From NCBI RefSeq assembly GCF_036227485.1, contig NZ_CP109479.1, forward strand, positions 7,006,001-7,070,000: 64,000 nt of DNA. The letters run 5' to 3'. A program made the translations under genes and the position numbers. The DNA is from Streptomyces sp. NBC_01451. GTDB lineage: Bacteria > Actinomycetota > Actinomycetes > Streptomycetales > Streptomycetaceae. The notes under the pieces are model-generated. The model was given only the letters and a program-made list of their open reading frames with translations, did not search any database and was not told where the DNA came from. Below, piece after piece: positions 33,517 through 42,035 of this stretch (positions are counted from its first letter, which is position 1; every line of letters starts with the position of its first letter).

Positions 33517-36500
33517 TCATCGCCCGTCCGCGTACCGGCGGGCCAGGCCGCGCAGGGCGGTCCGGCTGCTCTGGCCGGTGCGGTCGCGGAGACTCGCCAG
33601 GTGCTTTTCGACGGTGCGGGGCGAGAGGAACAGCTGCTGGGCGATCTCCTGGTTGCCGAGCCCCCGGCCGAGCAGGCGCAGCACCTCGTACTCCCGGGCG
33701 GTCACCCCCGTACGCCGCAGCTCCGGCGGAATCGTGTCATGGCCCTGGCGCCGCCGGGGCACGGGAGAGCCCGCTTCCCGCAACAGGGCGCGGCAGGCCG
33801 CCGACATCCGTGTCGTGCCCCGGTCGTGGAAGAACTGCTCGGCGGTGCGCAGCCACTCGACAGGGTGCCCCCAGTCGGCGGTGAGCGCCGCCTCGGCACC
33901 CAGGCGCAGACACAGGTGACGGGCCATGGGAATGGTGTCGGTACCGGCCAGGGCTTCCTCGGCCGCCTTGGCGGCCTCGGCGGCCTGGCCTTCGCGGCCC
34001 AGCAGCACGGCCCGGGACCATCCCACGAAGGGCCGGTCCCAGTGGACCTGGGTGAGCCGGTCGGCGACCGCGCCGTCCAGCTCCGCCCAGCCGGCCGCGC
34101 CCCGTACGGTGCGCAGGAGCAGGTACGGGCCGAGGAAACCGATGACCCCGCGGGTGCTGGGCAGTACCCGCATGGTCCGGTCCGCCTCGGTGAACTCGGC
34201 CATGGCACGGTCGGGTTCCTCCAGCAGCAGGGAACACACGCCCCGGGCCCAGCCCCACACCGAGGTGTCGGCGTAGCCCCAGACCGCTCCGCCGCTCCCC
34301 CCGGCCAACGCGGTCTCCAGAACGTGCAGCGCGGCCTCGAGTTTCTCCCGTTCGCCTCGGGAGGCGGCGATGACGGCGTCCATCGCGACACCGATCAGCT
34401 GCACCTCGCGCAGCCGCAGCCTGCCGGCCGTCGTGTGGAGTCGCCCGGCGTGCTCCAGGGCCCCGTCCAGGTCGTCGCGCAGCACATGAGCCTGTGCCAG
34501 ATGCGTGTCGGCCACGGCCGTCAGGAGCACGGCACCGGTCTCCTCGGCCGCCTTCCGTGCTGCCAGCAGCCGGTCGGTACCGGTGAACCGGATCCGGTCC
34601 AGCGCACCGAGTTCCAGCAGGCCTCGTATCCGCCAGACCGGCAGGGCATGGGTCTCGGCCGTGGACACCAGACGATCGAACGCCTTCTCCGCCTCGGCCA
34701 GGTCGTGGGGCCGCAGGCAGTACCCGAGGATGTTCAGCGCCTTGCAGCTCACCTCCGGCAGCCCGCCCGCCTCGGCAGCGGCCAGGGCCCCTTCGGCCAG
34801 GACCTGGGCGCTCTCCAGCCGGTCGGGGCGCTGTGAGCCGAGCACCAGGTGCGCCGCCACGGCGTCCAGGGCGGCCCGGGACGCCGCGTCGGGCTCGGCG
34901 CCGAGCAGTTCCCGTGACCGGCGCACGGCGGTCAGGCCTTCCTCCCACTGCTGTGCGGTGGCCGCGGCCCGGGCCCGGGTCAGGAAGCCCGCGGCGCGCC
35001 GGGCGGCGGGCGCGCCCCACGCGATCAGGACATGGTCCAGCCGATCGCCGAGCTCCGGGACGCGCTGGACGTCGCCCGTCAGAACGAGTGTCCCCAGCAG
35101 TTCCTCCAACAGCCGGGCCACTGTCTCGGGCGGTGTGTCCGTGGCATCGGCGGTCAGTTCCAGGCCCCGGTCGAGGAGTTCCACCGCGGTCAGCAGCGCG
35201 CCCCGTAGGACCGCCTGCCGACTGGCCCGGGTGAGCAGCGCGGCTGCCCGGGCCGGCTGCCCGCCGGCGACGCACAGCTCCGCGGCCAGGCGGTACAGGT
35301 CGTCGCCCGAGCCGCCGCCGAGCAGACCTCGCGGCTCCCCACTCCGGTCGGGGCGGGGAGCCATCGGCTCCGGCACCGCCGCGTCGGCGGCCTCGATGGC
35401 GTCGGCGGCGGCGAGACAGAGCGCCGCCCGCTCAGCGGGCAGCAGCCGGTGGGCGATGGCGTCGGCGGTCAGGGCGTGCCGGAAGGAGTGCCAGCCGGGC
35501 TGCTCCGCGGTGGCGCCGTCGGTGACCAGGTGGGCCCGTGCCGCATGTCTCAGCTGGCGGAGCGCCGTCATCCGGTCGAGCTCGGCGACACGGGCGGCCA
35601 CGTCCACGGGGAACCGCCTGCCCAGGACCGCCGCCGCCTCCAGGAGCGCGATCCCGGGCGGTTCCAGGTGGTCGACGCGCTGGAGGACGGCGGCGGCGAC
35701 CGTCGTGGGGACGCCGGCGTTCAGCGCGCCGGTCACCGTCCAGCCGTCGTTCCGCGTCCGGACGAGGTTGCCGCTGTCGACCATGGCTCGCAGCAGTTCC
35801 TCAACGACGAAGGGGACGCCCTCGGAGACGGCGTGCAGGCGGTCCAGTACGGCCGCCGGTACCTTGTCGGCGTCGTCGTGGCCCAGACAGCGGGCGGCCA
35901 GTTCCGCCGTGTGGGCGGGCCCGAGGCGCGCCAGGCGCAGTGTGCGGGCCGCACGGCGGGATACCGCGGCCTCGGCGAGGTCGAGGGCCGGTCCGGGCCC
36001 ACCGCGCAGGGTGGCCAGCAAGGCGGCCCGCTGGCCGGGGAGGTTGTCCGTGAGGTAGTCGACGATGGTGAGCGTGTCGGCGTCCGCGTCGTGCAGGTCC
36101 TCCAGCACCAGTAAGCAGCCATGGGTACGTCCGAGGACGCCCAGGAGCCGCAGCACCGCCTCGGCGTAACCCACCAGCGGCGCGCCGTCCTGCGGCGCCA
36201 GCCCGCACAGCCGTGACAGCAGCGGCTCGTAGGGGCCCAAGTCCCCGTCCGCCGGCGCCCCTTCACCGCGCAGTCCGGAGAACACGGCCTCCGCCAGCGG
36301 GCGCAGCGGCACCGCGCGCCCGGCCGACGCGGCCCGCCCGCGCAGCACCCGTGACCCGGTGCGCGCGGCTGCGGCCACGGCCTCCTCCACGAGGCGCGAC
36401 TTGCCGATACCCGGCTCGCCCAGCACGAACACCGACGAGCCCCGTCCGTCACCCGCCGACCGTCCCAGCTCGGTCAGAAGGTCCAACTCCGGTCCTCTGC

Positions 36501-36627
36501 CGACCAGTGCCGGTGACGACAACGACACCCGGGCCCCCTGCACCTTCTTCGCCTTCTGCGCCTTCTTCCGGGATGTCCCGGCCGCTCCCTCGAATGTCTC
36601 TTCGAGTCCGTACAGCGTAGTGCCCAC
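33517..36627 (-). CDS. Large ATP-binding LuxR-family (LAL) transcriptional regulator
   Basis: A 1036-residue LAL regulator. The N-terminal AAA/NB-ARC-like ATPase has Walker A GEPGIGKSRLVEEAV (about 70-84) and Walker B CLLVLEDLHDADADTLTIVD. A long helical TPR-like middle region follows, and a C-terminal LuxR helix-turn-helix (GVTAREYEVLRLLGRGLGNQ, EIAQQLFLSPRTVEKHLASL) spans about 965-1025. LALs are ATP-dependent activators of secondary metabolism or sugar use. Codon 172 is TTA (36112-36114), so it should be bldA-dependent. GTG start at 36627. Target genes are not evident; the divergent lipoprotein gene is one candidate. It is cargo of element 1. Confidence 0.92.
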   Translation of the reverse strand: MGTTLYGLEETFEGAAGTSRKKAQKAKKVQGARVSLSSPALVGRGPELDLLTELGRSAGDGRGSSVFVLGEPGIGKSRLVEEAVAAAARTGSRVLRGRAASAGRAVPLRPLAEAVFSGLRGEGAPADGDLGPYEPLLSRLCGLAPQDGAPLVGYAEAVLRLLGVLGRTHGCLLVLEDLHDADADTLTIVDYLTDNLPGQRAALLATLRGGPGPALDLAEAAVSRRAARTLRLARLGPAHTAELAARCLGHDDADKVPAAVLDRLHAVSEGVPFVVEELLRAMVDSGNLVRTRNDGWTVTGALNAGVPTTVAAAVLQRVDHLEPPGIALLEAAAVLGRRFPVDVAARVAELDRMTALRQLRHAARAHLVTDGATAEQPGWHSFRHALTADAIAHRLLPAERAALCLAAADAIEAADAAVPEPMAPRPDRSGEPRGLLGGGSGDDLYRLAAELCVAGGQPARAAALLTRASRQAVLRGALLTAVELLDRGLELTADATDTPPETVARLLEELLGTLVLTGDVQRVPELGDRLDHVLIAWGAPAARRAAGFLTRARAAATAQQWEEGLTAVRRSRELLGAEPDAASRAALDAVAAHLVLGSQRPDRLESAQVLAEGALAAAEAGGLPEVSCKALNILGYCLRPHDLAEAEKAFDRLVSTAETHALPVWRIRGLLELGALDRIRFTGTDRLLAARKAAEETGAVLLTAVADTHLAQAHVLRDDLDGALEHAGRLHTTAGRLRLREVQLIGVAMDAVIAASRGEREKLEAALHVLETALAGGSGGAVWGYADTSVWGWARGVCSLLLEEPDRAMAEFTEADRTMRVLPSTRGVIGFLGPYLLLRTVRGAAGWAELDGAVADRLTQVHWDRPFVGWSRAVLLGREGQAAEAAKAAEEALAGTDTIPMARHLCLRLGAEAALTADWGHPVEWLRTAEQFFHDRGTTRMSAACRALLREAGSPVPRRRQGHDTIPPELRRTGVTAREYEVLRLLGRGLGNQEIAQQLFLSPRTVEKHLASLRDRTGQSSRTALRGLARRYADGR

Positions 36628-36719
36628 GAGTCACAGGGGACGCACAACTAGATGGGGGCTCTTCCCCCATGCCCCCGGCAGCAGGCGCACGACATTCTCT
36701 TCTCAGCAGGTGGGGGGAC

Positions 36720-36750
36720 AGGGCATGTCCGGGGGAGGGGGACATGCCCT
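36720..36750. promoter_or_regulatory. Long inverted repeat in LAL/lipoprotein intergenic region
   Basis: AGGGCATGTCC and GGACATGCCCT form a perfect 11-bp inverted repeat around a 9-nt purine loop, ending 33 bp before the lipoprotein ATG; flanking cagcagg/cctgctg can extend it. It may be an RNA leader hairpin for the lipoprotein gene, or a binding site for the divergent LAL regulator. Confidence 0.45.
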
Positions 36751-36782
36751 GCTGCTGTTCTTTCTTCGATGGGCGGATCCCA

Positions 36783-37418
36783 ATGTCTTCAAGGTCTTCG
36801 ATTCTGGTCACCGCCGGGTTTCTGGCTGTGGTCCTGTCCGGATGCTCGTCGCTCACGGGAAGCCCGGGAGGGGGTGGCGGCACGTCGCCGTCGACGGGTT
36901 CGGCAGCCGAGGGGCCGGACGTGCCGACGTCCGCCCTGGACCTGGAGCGTGTGTGCACGGACGGGCTCGGCTACGCGGGGATGCCCGCCTACGACCGTAC
37001 GAAGAAGACCGTGCATCCGGCGATGCTCATGAACAACCCCGGCGACAGCTGGTCACAGTTCGAGCCGCCCTCCGGCGACTTCCCCAGGGGCTGGATCCTC
37101 GGCTACGCGGACAAGCCCGCCGAAGCCGAGCTGGTCGTCTGCGTCGAACGCACCAAGTCGACCCCCACCGGCAAGGTGTGCGCCATGGAGACCGATGACG
37201 GCAAGCCGCTGAAGATACGCACGTACGACACTTCCTACCGGTTGAGTGTGGTCGAGTCGCGGACGGGCGAAGAACTGTACGAGTACACCGGTGACGCCAA
37301 GTCCGACGAGTGCCCGGTGTACATCTTCACCTCGGAGGGCGAGGACAAGAACACGTACTACAACGAAGTCCGGCCCAAGGACTACCGCAAGCGCGTCCAG
37401 CCCTTCATCGCGCCGTAG
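36783..37418 (+). CDS. Putative lipoprotein
   Basis: A 211-residue exported protein whose N-terminus SSILVTAGFLAVVLSGCSSL has a lipobox (VLSGC, Cys about 21), so it should be lipid-anchored on the outer face of the membrane. A Gly/Ser linker precedes a compact domain with four or more cysteines (RVCTDGLG, LVVCVERTK, GKVCAMETDD, DECPVYIF). No catalytic motif is recognised. I chose the ATG at 36783 because it begins the signal peptide; the frame is open upstream. The inverted repeat at 36720-36750 lies in its leader. It is cargo of element 1. Confidence 0.78.
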   Translation: MSSRSSILVTAGFLAVVLSGCSSLTGSPGGGGGTSPSTGSAAEGPDVPTSALDLERVCTDGLGYAGMPAYDRTKKTVHPAMLMNNPGDSWSQFEPPSGDFPRGWILGYADKPAEAELVVCVERTKSTPTGKVCAMETDDGKPLKIRTYDTSYRLSVVESRTGEELYEYTGDAKSDECPVYIFTSEGEDKNTYYNEVRPKDYRKRVQPFIAP

Positions 37419-37465
37419 TCCTCACTCCGGCGACCCCCGCCCCCGGACCTCCCCTGGAGCAGATT

Positions 37466-38236
37466 TTGTCCGTCACGACCACCACCGCTGTTGATCTGAG
37501 CGGGCTCAGCGCCGCCCGCGGCGGCTCCCGTCGGCTCACCGGCCATCTCACCCGGCCCACCGGGCCGGGCCCCTGGCCCGGTGTCGTCGTGATCCATGAG
37601 GCGCTGGGCGTCAATGACGTGATGCACCGCCAGACAGAGCGGCTGGCGAGAGCCGGGTACCTCGTTGCCATGCCCGACCTGTTCACCGACGGAGGAGCCG
37701 TACGCTGCCTGGTGCCGACCTTCCGGGCCGCCCTGTCCGGACGCGGCCGGGCCTTCCACGACATCGAGGCTGCCCGCACCCACCTCGCCCAGGATCCCGA
37801 CTGCACCGGGCGGATCGGCGTCATCGGCTTCTGCATGGGCGGTTCCTTCGCCCTCCTCACCGTGGGCGGCGGCGACTACGCTGCCGCCGCCGTCAACTAC
37901 GGCCGCCTGCCCAGGCATCTCGAGCAGGCGCTCACCGGTTCCTGTCCCGTCGTCGCGAGTTACGGGGCCCGCGACCGTACGCTGAAGGGCGCGGCCTCCG
38001 GTCTGGAGGCGTCCCTCGACCGGCTCGGCGTCGCCCACGACGTCAAGGAGTATCCGGAGGCCGGGCACTCCTTCCTGAACGACGCCGAGGTCGGGCCGCG
38101 CGCGCTGCGTCCACTGATGCGTGTCGCCGGAATCAGGCCGCACCCGGAGTCCGCCGTCGACGCGTGGCGACGGATCGACGATTTCTTCGCCACGCACCTC
38201 AGAGGGGACGGCATCGACGGGGCGCCGGGAACGTGA
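37466..38236 (+). CDS. Dienelactone hydrolase family protein
   Basis: A 256-residue alpha/beta hydrolase. It shows GVVVIHEALGVNDVM (the dienelactone-hydrolase family IHE motif), the nucleophile in IGVIGFCMGGSFAL (Cys), an Asp in SYGARDRTLKG and His in EYPEAGHSFLND. It probably hydrolyses a lactone or ester in the cytosol; the natural substrate is unknown. The TTG at 37466 is the best start, with GGAG upstream; no ATG or GTG fits the conserved N-terminus. It lies 47 bp after the lipoprotein gene and may be co-transcribed with it. Confidence 0.88.
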   Translation: MSVTTTTAVDLSGLSAARGGSRRLTGHLTRPTGPGPWPGVVVIHEALGVNDVMHRQTERLARAGYLVAMPDLFTDGGAVRCLVPTFRAALSGRGRAFHDIEAARTHLAQDPDCTGRIGVIGFCMGGSFALLTVGGGDYAAAAVNYGRLPRHLEQALTGSCPVVASYGARDRTLKGAASGLEASLDRLGVAHDVKEYPEAGHSFLNDAEVGPRALRPLMRVAGIRPHPESAVDAWRRIDDFFATHLRGDGIDGAPGT

Positions 38237-38263
38237 AAGCAGGGGCCGCGCCCTGGCGGCGTC

Positions 38264-38585
38264 CTAGGGGGTGTGCCCTGCGGTCACGTGCGTGAGCCGG
38301 CGTTCCGCCCACCGCCGTAGTTCGTCCTCCAGCCAGTCGAACTCGAAGGCGATGCGGCGGGCGTGGTCGTGGAGTTCGGGAACGCGTCCGGGATGCCGGA
38401 GGGTGCTCGCGCTGATGCCGTCCTGGTAGTAGCCGGCCTGGACGACGACATCGGCGTCCAGCGTCATCATGACGAAGGCCGGGTTGTTGGCTCCAGCTCC
38501 CAGGATCCTGTTCTCGCAGCCGGCTCCCGCGATGTCCCAGTGGTCGGCGAGCGCCACGCGGACCCAGCGCCAGGTCTGCAGTTCC
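38264..38585 (-). pseudogene. C-terminal fragment of an unrecognised protein
   Basis: A readable frame encodes about 105 residues (LQTWRWVRVALADHWDIAGA ... FEFDWLEDELRRWAERRLTH) with normal codon bias but no start codon or ribosome site. Upstream the same frame turns into Arg/Pro-rich shadow sequence of the Fic fragment. I read it as the 3' remnant of a gene fused by deletion to the Fic remnant at about 38587. I do not recognise the family. Confidence 0.45.
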
Positions 38586-38586
38586 C

Positions 38587-38748
38587 CTGGAGATGGCCGA
38601 GATCGTACGCGCCGGGTAGGGGGCGTTCGGCGAGCATGACGAGGCGCCCCCGGGTGATGTCCGCCTCCGCTGCCGCGAGCAGCTGATGGTCGGTGATGCC
38701 TAGCTTGTTGCGCAGCACGCCGTTGGGCACGGCGTACGGATCGTTCAC
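38587..38748 (-). pseudogene. Truncated Fic/Doc-family toxin (N-terminal fragment)
   Basis: The first 54 codons (MNDPYAVPNGVLRNKLGITD ... GAYDLGHLQ) match the N-terminal half of Fic/Doc proteins, which AMPylate or phosphorylate targets. After GHLQ the reading departs from the family, and the catalytic HPFxxGNGR motif is absent. The GTG start overlaps the stop of the Phd-like antitoxin gene (GTGA), the normal layout of such pairs. The toxin is thus dead, probably by deletion. Confidence 0.65.
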
Positions 38749-39095
38749 CCTGCCCGCCGCTCCGAAGTCTGTCGGTGGCGGGCGATCGCGCGGGCGACGA
38801 GGGTGTCCGCGTCGAGGTCGCCCTCCACGTATGCCTCGGTGTCGCGGTCTGAGGCATTGGAGGCCTGGAGCCCCTCGGCCTCGATGGAGCCGGTGGCCGA
38901 GGCGACGGCCGCACGTCGTGCCGCGCGGCCGCTCAGTGCCTCGAAGGCCTCGACGGACAGGAGGACGCCCTGGGGCTTGCGGTGGGCGCCGATCAGGACC
39001 GGGTCGGCATCCGCGCCGGACTCCGACAGGTCGGCCAGGATTCGCGACAGTCCCGCGCGCGCGTCGCTGACGGTCACGACCTCAGGGATCTCCAT
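38745..39095 (-). CDS. Phd/YefM-family antitoxin
   Basis: The 116-residue protein has a Phd/YefM DNA-binding domain (VVTVSDARAGLSRILADLSE, PVLIGAHRKPQGVLLSVEAF). Its extended acidic C-terminus (DRDTEAYVEGDLDADTLVAR) would wrap the toxin. The gene is intact while the adjoining Fic toxin is truncated. It normally neutralises the toxin and represses its own operon. ATG 39095 starts right at the Phd domain; the frame continues upstream into the ATP-grasp remnant. Confidence 0.8.
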   Translation of the reverse strand: MEIPEVVTVSDARAGLSRILADLSESGADADPVLIGAHRKPQGVLLSVEAFEALSGRAARRAAVASATGSIEAEGLQASNASDRDTEAYVEGDLDADTLVARAIARHRQTSERRAG

Positions 39096-39111
39096 GCTGT
39101 CACCGTACCCA

Positions 39112-39400
39112 TATAGAGGCTTGATTCTGTACAGATTCTGGTACGGATTCCGGTGAGTGTCCCGCCCTGGGCGGGGGCCCTGGAGGTATCTCTGCCCCTG
39201 CTCCCGGCGGCTGCCGCCAGCCGAGACTGCGAGGTCCTCGCCCATGTCGGCGGGGTTGAACCGGACCACCGGTACATCGCGCTGGTCGAGTTCGGTGATC
39301 ACCATGTCGGCGGTGATGCCGTCGGCCTCGGCGGCCACCAGAACCGGCCGCTCCGAGAACGACGAAGCGTCCGTCCGGATCGCTCCGGCGCGGGGCGCCT
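39112..39400 (-). pseudogene. Decayed N-terminal fragment of a RiPP-type ATP-grasp enzyme
   Basis: The minus-strand frame encodes RPVLVAAEADGITADMVITE followed by LDQRDVPVVRFNPADMGEDL. This matches the pre-ATP-grasp start of actinobacterial ribosomal-peptide maturases (TgmB type). The frame then degrades into Arg/Gly/Gln-rich sequence and stops. No start codon precedes it. It is a relic inside element 1, close to the right attachment site. Confidence 0.5.
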
Positions 39401-39405
39401 CCTTG

Positions 39406-39426
39406 CGTAGCCATCAAGGTAGCCAC
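39406..39426. repeat. GTAGCC / AAGGTAGCCAC repeat near right end of element 1
   Basis: This 21-bp stretch differs at one position from 32036-32056 near the element's other end, and lies 56 bp from attachment site 2. It is a probable integrase or excisionase arm site (inference). Confidence 0.5.
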
Positions 39427-39481
39427 GGAAGCATCCTCCCTGCATGTTTGTGCAGGTCATAGCGGTGAGGTGATTCTCCCT

Positions 39482-39508
39482 GGCGTACAGCCCAACTCGT
39501 CTGCCGCC
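39482..39508. other. Attachment site 2 (rnpB 3'-end copy between elements 1 and 2)
   Basis: A 26-of-27 match to the rnpB 3' end (31899-31925), with G to A at one position. Nothing else of rnpB is present here. It is followed by a terminator-like hairpin (39528-39557), as at the other two copies. Confidence 0.75.
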
Positions 39509-39747
39509 ACCTGCGGTTTTACCTCGGAAGGTCCTCTGACCTGCGTCGGAGGCCCTTTCCGGTCTTTCGAGGCTTGCCTCGTCAGGCGGCGGAAAGACCC
39601 TCGGAAGCTCCTCGGACAGCGTCGAAAGTCCCTGAAAAGTCCCTGGAGCGGAGGGGTGAACGACGCCTCCCGGCTGGTTCGGATCAAAGAGAGGGAGGGT
39701 CCCCGAGTGCACGGCGCCCGGTACGCGTGATCTGAACGACCGATGGA
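39509..39747. other. Non-coding start of element 2 with terminator-like hairpin
   Basis: A hairpin at 39528-39557 (AAGGTCCTCTGAC / GTCGGAGGCCCTTT, loop ctgc) follows attachment site 2. Beyond it I see no gene, only short direct repeats of cggaa/gtccctg words around 39600-39640. Confidence 0.55.
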
Positions 39748-41166
39748 TCAGATGACCGCCGTCCACTTCTGGTTCTGGGCGCCTGTGCAGGTCCAGAGCC
39801 GGAGCGGTGTGCGGTTGCTCCCGCGCGGGTCCGTGGCCTCCACGCATTTGTGAGCCTGAAGGTTGACCAGGTCGTGGGCGGGGTTGAGCCGGAACCTCTG
39901 GGAGCCACTGCCGTTGCAGTCGGCCAATCGGATGGCCGCGCCGTTCTCTGTCGAACCGCCCGCGACGTCCAGGCACTTGCCCGAGATCCGGATAATCCTG
40001 TCCTCCGACACGATCTGCCACCACTGTCTGTCGCTGCTCGAGCAGTCCCGGATCTGCAGCGGCGTGTCCCCAAGGGTGCCGCCGTCAATGCACCTGTCGG
40101 AGGCGTGACTTTGTATTGCCACGCCTGAAGCAGGCTTGGAGGGGGAAGGGCCCGCTGTCGAACCGCCCTCGTCGGAGTCCGAGCCCGAGACCGCTACGAG
40201 GTAGGGGATGCACGCGAGCAGGGCCATCGCCAGGCCGGAGCCGGCCAGCATCCAGCGGAGCCGACGGGTACGGGTATCCGGACCTCCGGTCTCCTCTCTT
40301 GAGGTGTCCCGGTCAACCAACACCACCGGATCGTCGGGCAGTTGAGCCGGAACAGCCAGGACCGAGGTGGGCACCTGGGCGGGCTCGGCCGGGACCGGCG
40401 GAGCGAGGAGCCCGGCGTCGGCCTGCAAAACCCGCTGGTACGTCGCCTGAAGCGCCGGCCCGGGATCGACGCCCAGCTCGCCCGCGAGCAGAGTCTGCAC
40501 CTCGCGGTAGGTGGCGAGGGCCGCCGCCTGCCGCCCCGAGCGGTACAGGGCGAGCATCAGCATCTCCCGGAACCGCTCGTCCAGCGGATGCTCGGCGACC
40601 AGACCGGTCAGCTCCGAGGCCGCCTGCTCATGGCCCCCCAGTTCGAGTTCGACCGCCCGCCGGGCCGCCTCCGCCGACAGACGCAATTCGTCCAACCGCT
40701 GCCGCTGGCTGTCTGCGTACTCGCCTCGGACACCGGCCAACGCCGTTCCCCGCCACAGGCCGAGCGCATCACCCAGGCACTTCGCCGCGCCTTGGGCGTC
40801 TCTCACACCTCGCAACCGCTCGGCCTGTGCGAACAGTTCCCGGAAGAGGCTCAGGTCCAGCTCGCCCGGCGAGGTGAGTTGATAGCCGTCCCCCACGGCA
40901 CGGATCACGGACGACGCGGTGTCCCCGGCGGGCTCCAATGCCTTACGAAGCCGATGAACGTAGGTACGCAGAATGCCACGCGCGGAGGCCGGTGCTTCGG
41001 TTCCCCATACCGCGTCGACGAGCCTGCCCACCGACACCTGCGAGCCTTCGGCCAGCAACAGCACGGCCAGCACCGCCCGCTGCTGGGGCGGGCCGAGCGC
41101 GATCTCGTCCCGGCCTCGCCACGCCCTGACTGGTCCCAGCAGCGAGAACCGTAATCGCTCTTTCAA
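39748..41166 (-). CDS. Membrane-anchored SARP-family regulator with extracytoplasmic ricin-B lectin domain
   Basis: A 472-residue protein with a rare architecture. Residues 1-100 form an OmpR-type winged helix (LRFSLLGPVRAWRGRDEIAL, RGILRTYVHRLRKAL, VGDGYQLTS), and 105-250 a BTAD domain (LFRELFAQAERLRG, EMLMLALYRSGRQAAALATY). A single membrane helix lies at 305-327 after RRLR. Residues about 350-472 are a ricin-B beta-trefoil with three repeats ending DRQWW, SQRFRL and NQKWTA. The basic residues before the helix place the DNA-binding part inside and the lectin outside, as in CadC/ToxR. TTG 41166 follows AAGGAGGG; codon 5 is TTA (bldA-dependent). Two ricin-B enzymes lie nearby in the same element. 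Confidence 0.88.
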   Translation of the reverse strand: MKERLRFSLLGPVRAWRGRDEIALGPPQQRAVLAVLLLAEGSQVSVGRLVDAVWGTEAPASARGILRTYVHRLRKALEPAGDTASSVIRAVGDGYQLTSPGELDLSLFRELFAQAERLRGVRDAQGAAKCLGDALGLWRGTALAGVRGEYADSQRQRLDELRLSAEAARRAVELELGGHEQAASELTGLVAEHPLDERFREMLMLALYRSGRQAAALATYREVQTLLAGELGVDPGPALQATYQRVLQADAGLLAPPVPAEPAQVPTSVLAVPAQLPDDPVVLVDRDTSREETGGPDTRTRRLRWMLAGSGLAMALLACIPYLVAVSGSDSDEGGSTAGPSPSKPASGVAIQSHASDRCIDGGTLGDTPLQIRDCSSSDRQWWQIVSEDRIIRISGKCLDVAGGSTENGAAIRLADCNGSGSQRFRLNPAHDLVNLQAHKCVEATDPRGSNRTPLRLWTCTGAQNQKWTAVI

Positions 41167-42035
41167 CCAGCGCCCTCCTTCAGGAATGCACGTCCGAAGC
41201 CGGCAGACGGGGCCAGGCTTCCGGGGCAACCGCGCGGATCATGCCCGAAGTCTAACCTTGGCTCTGTCTGGGATCTTGGTGTTCGGATACCGGCGATCAT
41301 GGTGGTGCGCCAGTCTCACGAGTACGTGGTGCCCGCGAGATTCCTGAGGAGTGCGATATTCCGGTCCGTCCCCGTCCGGGTGTCGAGGTCCCGGTATTGA
41401 CGGTGCGGATGGCGCGGGCCAGCAGCCCCTCTGGTACGACGGTGATGTGGGTGCGTGACCGTCTCGATGGCCTGTGGCGGGACGAGGATTTCGCCGACTG
41501 GCACCCGCGCGACCGGGGCCCGGGATTCTCGCCCGCGCAGTTGGCCACGGTGAGCGTGCTGCAGAGTTCCTACTGGACCTTCCCGAACGCGATGCCGCCG
41601 AGGCCGTGCGCTGCCCCATCGACATTGAGGGCACCATCCGAGAGTTCGCCCACGGCCACGGCATGCGCCGCTGCCGATACTGCGGGCGGACCAAGGCCCA
41701 CCCGCAGCACGTACTCATCGCCATCGCCGTCGACACCGGATGCCTCAGCCGACAGCCGACAGCCTCCCGGCGAAGGTGTCCCTCCACCGACCATCAGCTC
41801 GGCGCGAGGAATGTCCTGCACGTGGCGCGCGAGACCCGGCGAGCGGAAGTCAACGGTCCGTGGAGCGAACGTCAACAAGCTATAGACACCCTGGCAGTTG
41901 TCTTGGTCAGGCGGCGGTTCGCGCCGTCTCACCCGGGAGTGGCACGGACGCACGCCAGGGAACACCGACGCCCACGGGGAAGATCCCGTTTCTCACACAT
42001 TCGCGGCCTTGAGCCGACCAAGGAGTGGTATTCGC
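41167..42035. other. Gap between SARP-lectin gene and chitinase, with transposase remnant
   Basis: This 869-bp gap holds no intact gene. Positions 41167-41390 probably carry the SARP promoter; 41397-41790 are transposase debris (separate entry). Positions 41890-42035 lead into the chitinase, with AAGGAG at 42020-42025 as ribosome site. I found no clear SARP-type heptamer direct repeats there. Confidence 0.5.
41397..41790 (+). pseudogene. IS1182-like transposase remnant
   Basis: Two broken frames read like one transposase. The first encodes VMWVRDRLDGLWRDEDFADW and PGFSPAQLATVSVLQ, then a frameshift continues as DLPERDAAEAVRCPID. The second encodes IEGTIREFAHGHGMRRCRYC followed by AHPQHVLIAIAVD, the usual C-terminal part. 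The DDE-containing centre is deleted. It shows past insertion-sequence activity within element 2. Confidence 0.6.

Noticed and set aside
39482..39508. A second rnpB gene
   Set aside because: Only the terminal 27 nt are present; none of the conserved RNase P core lies upstream.
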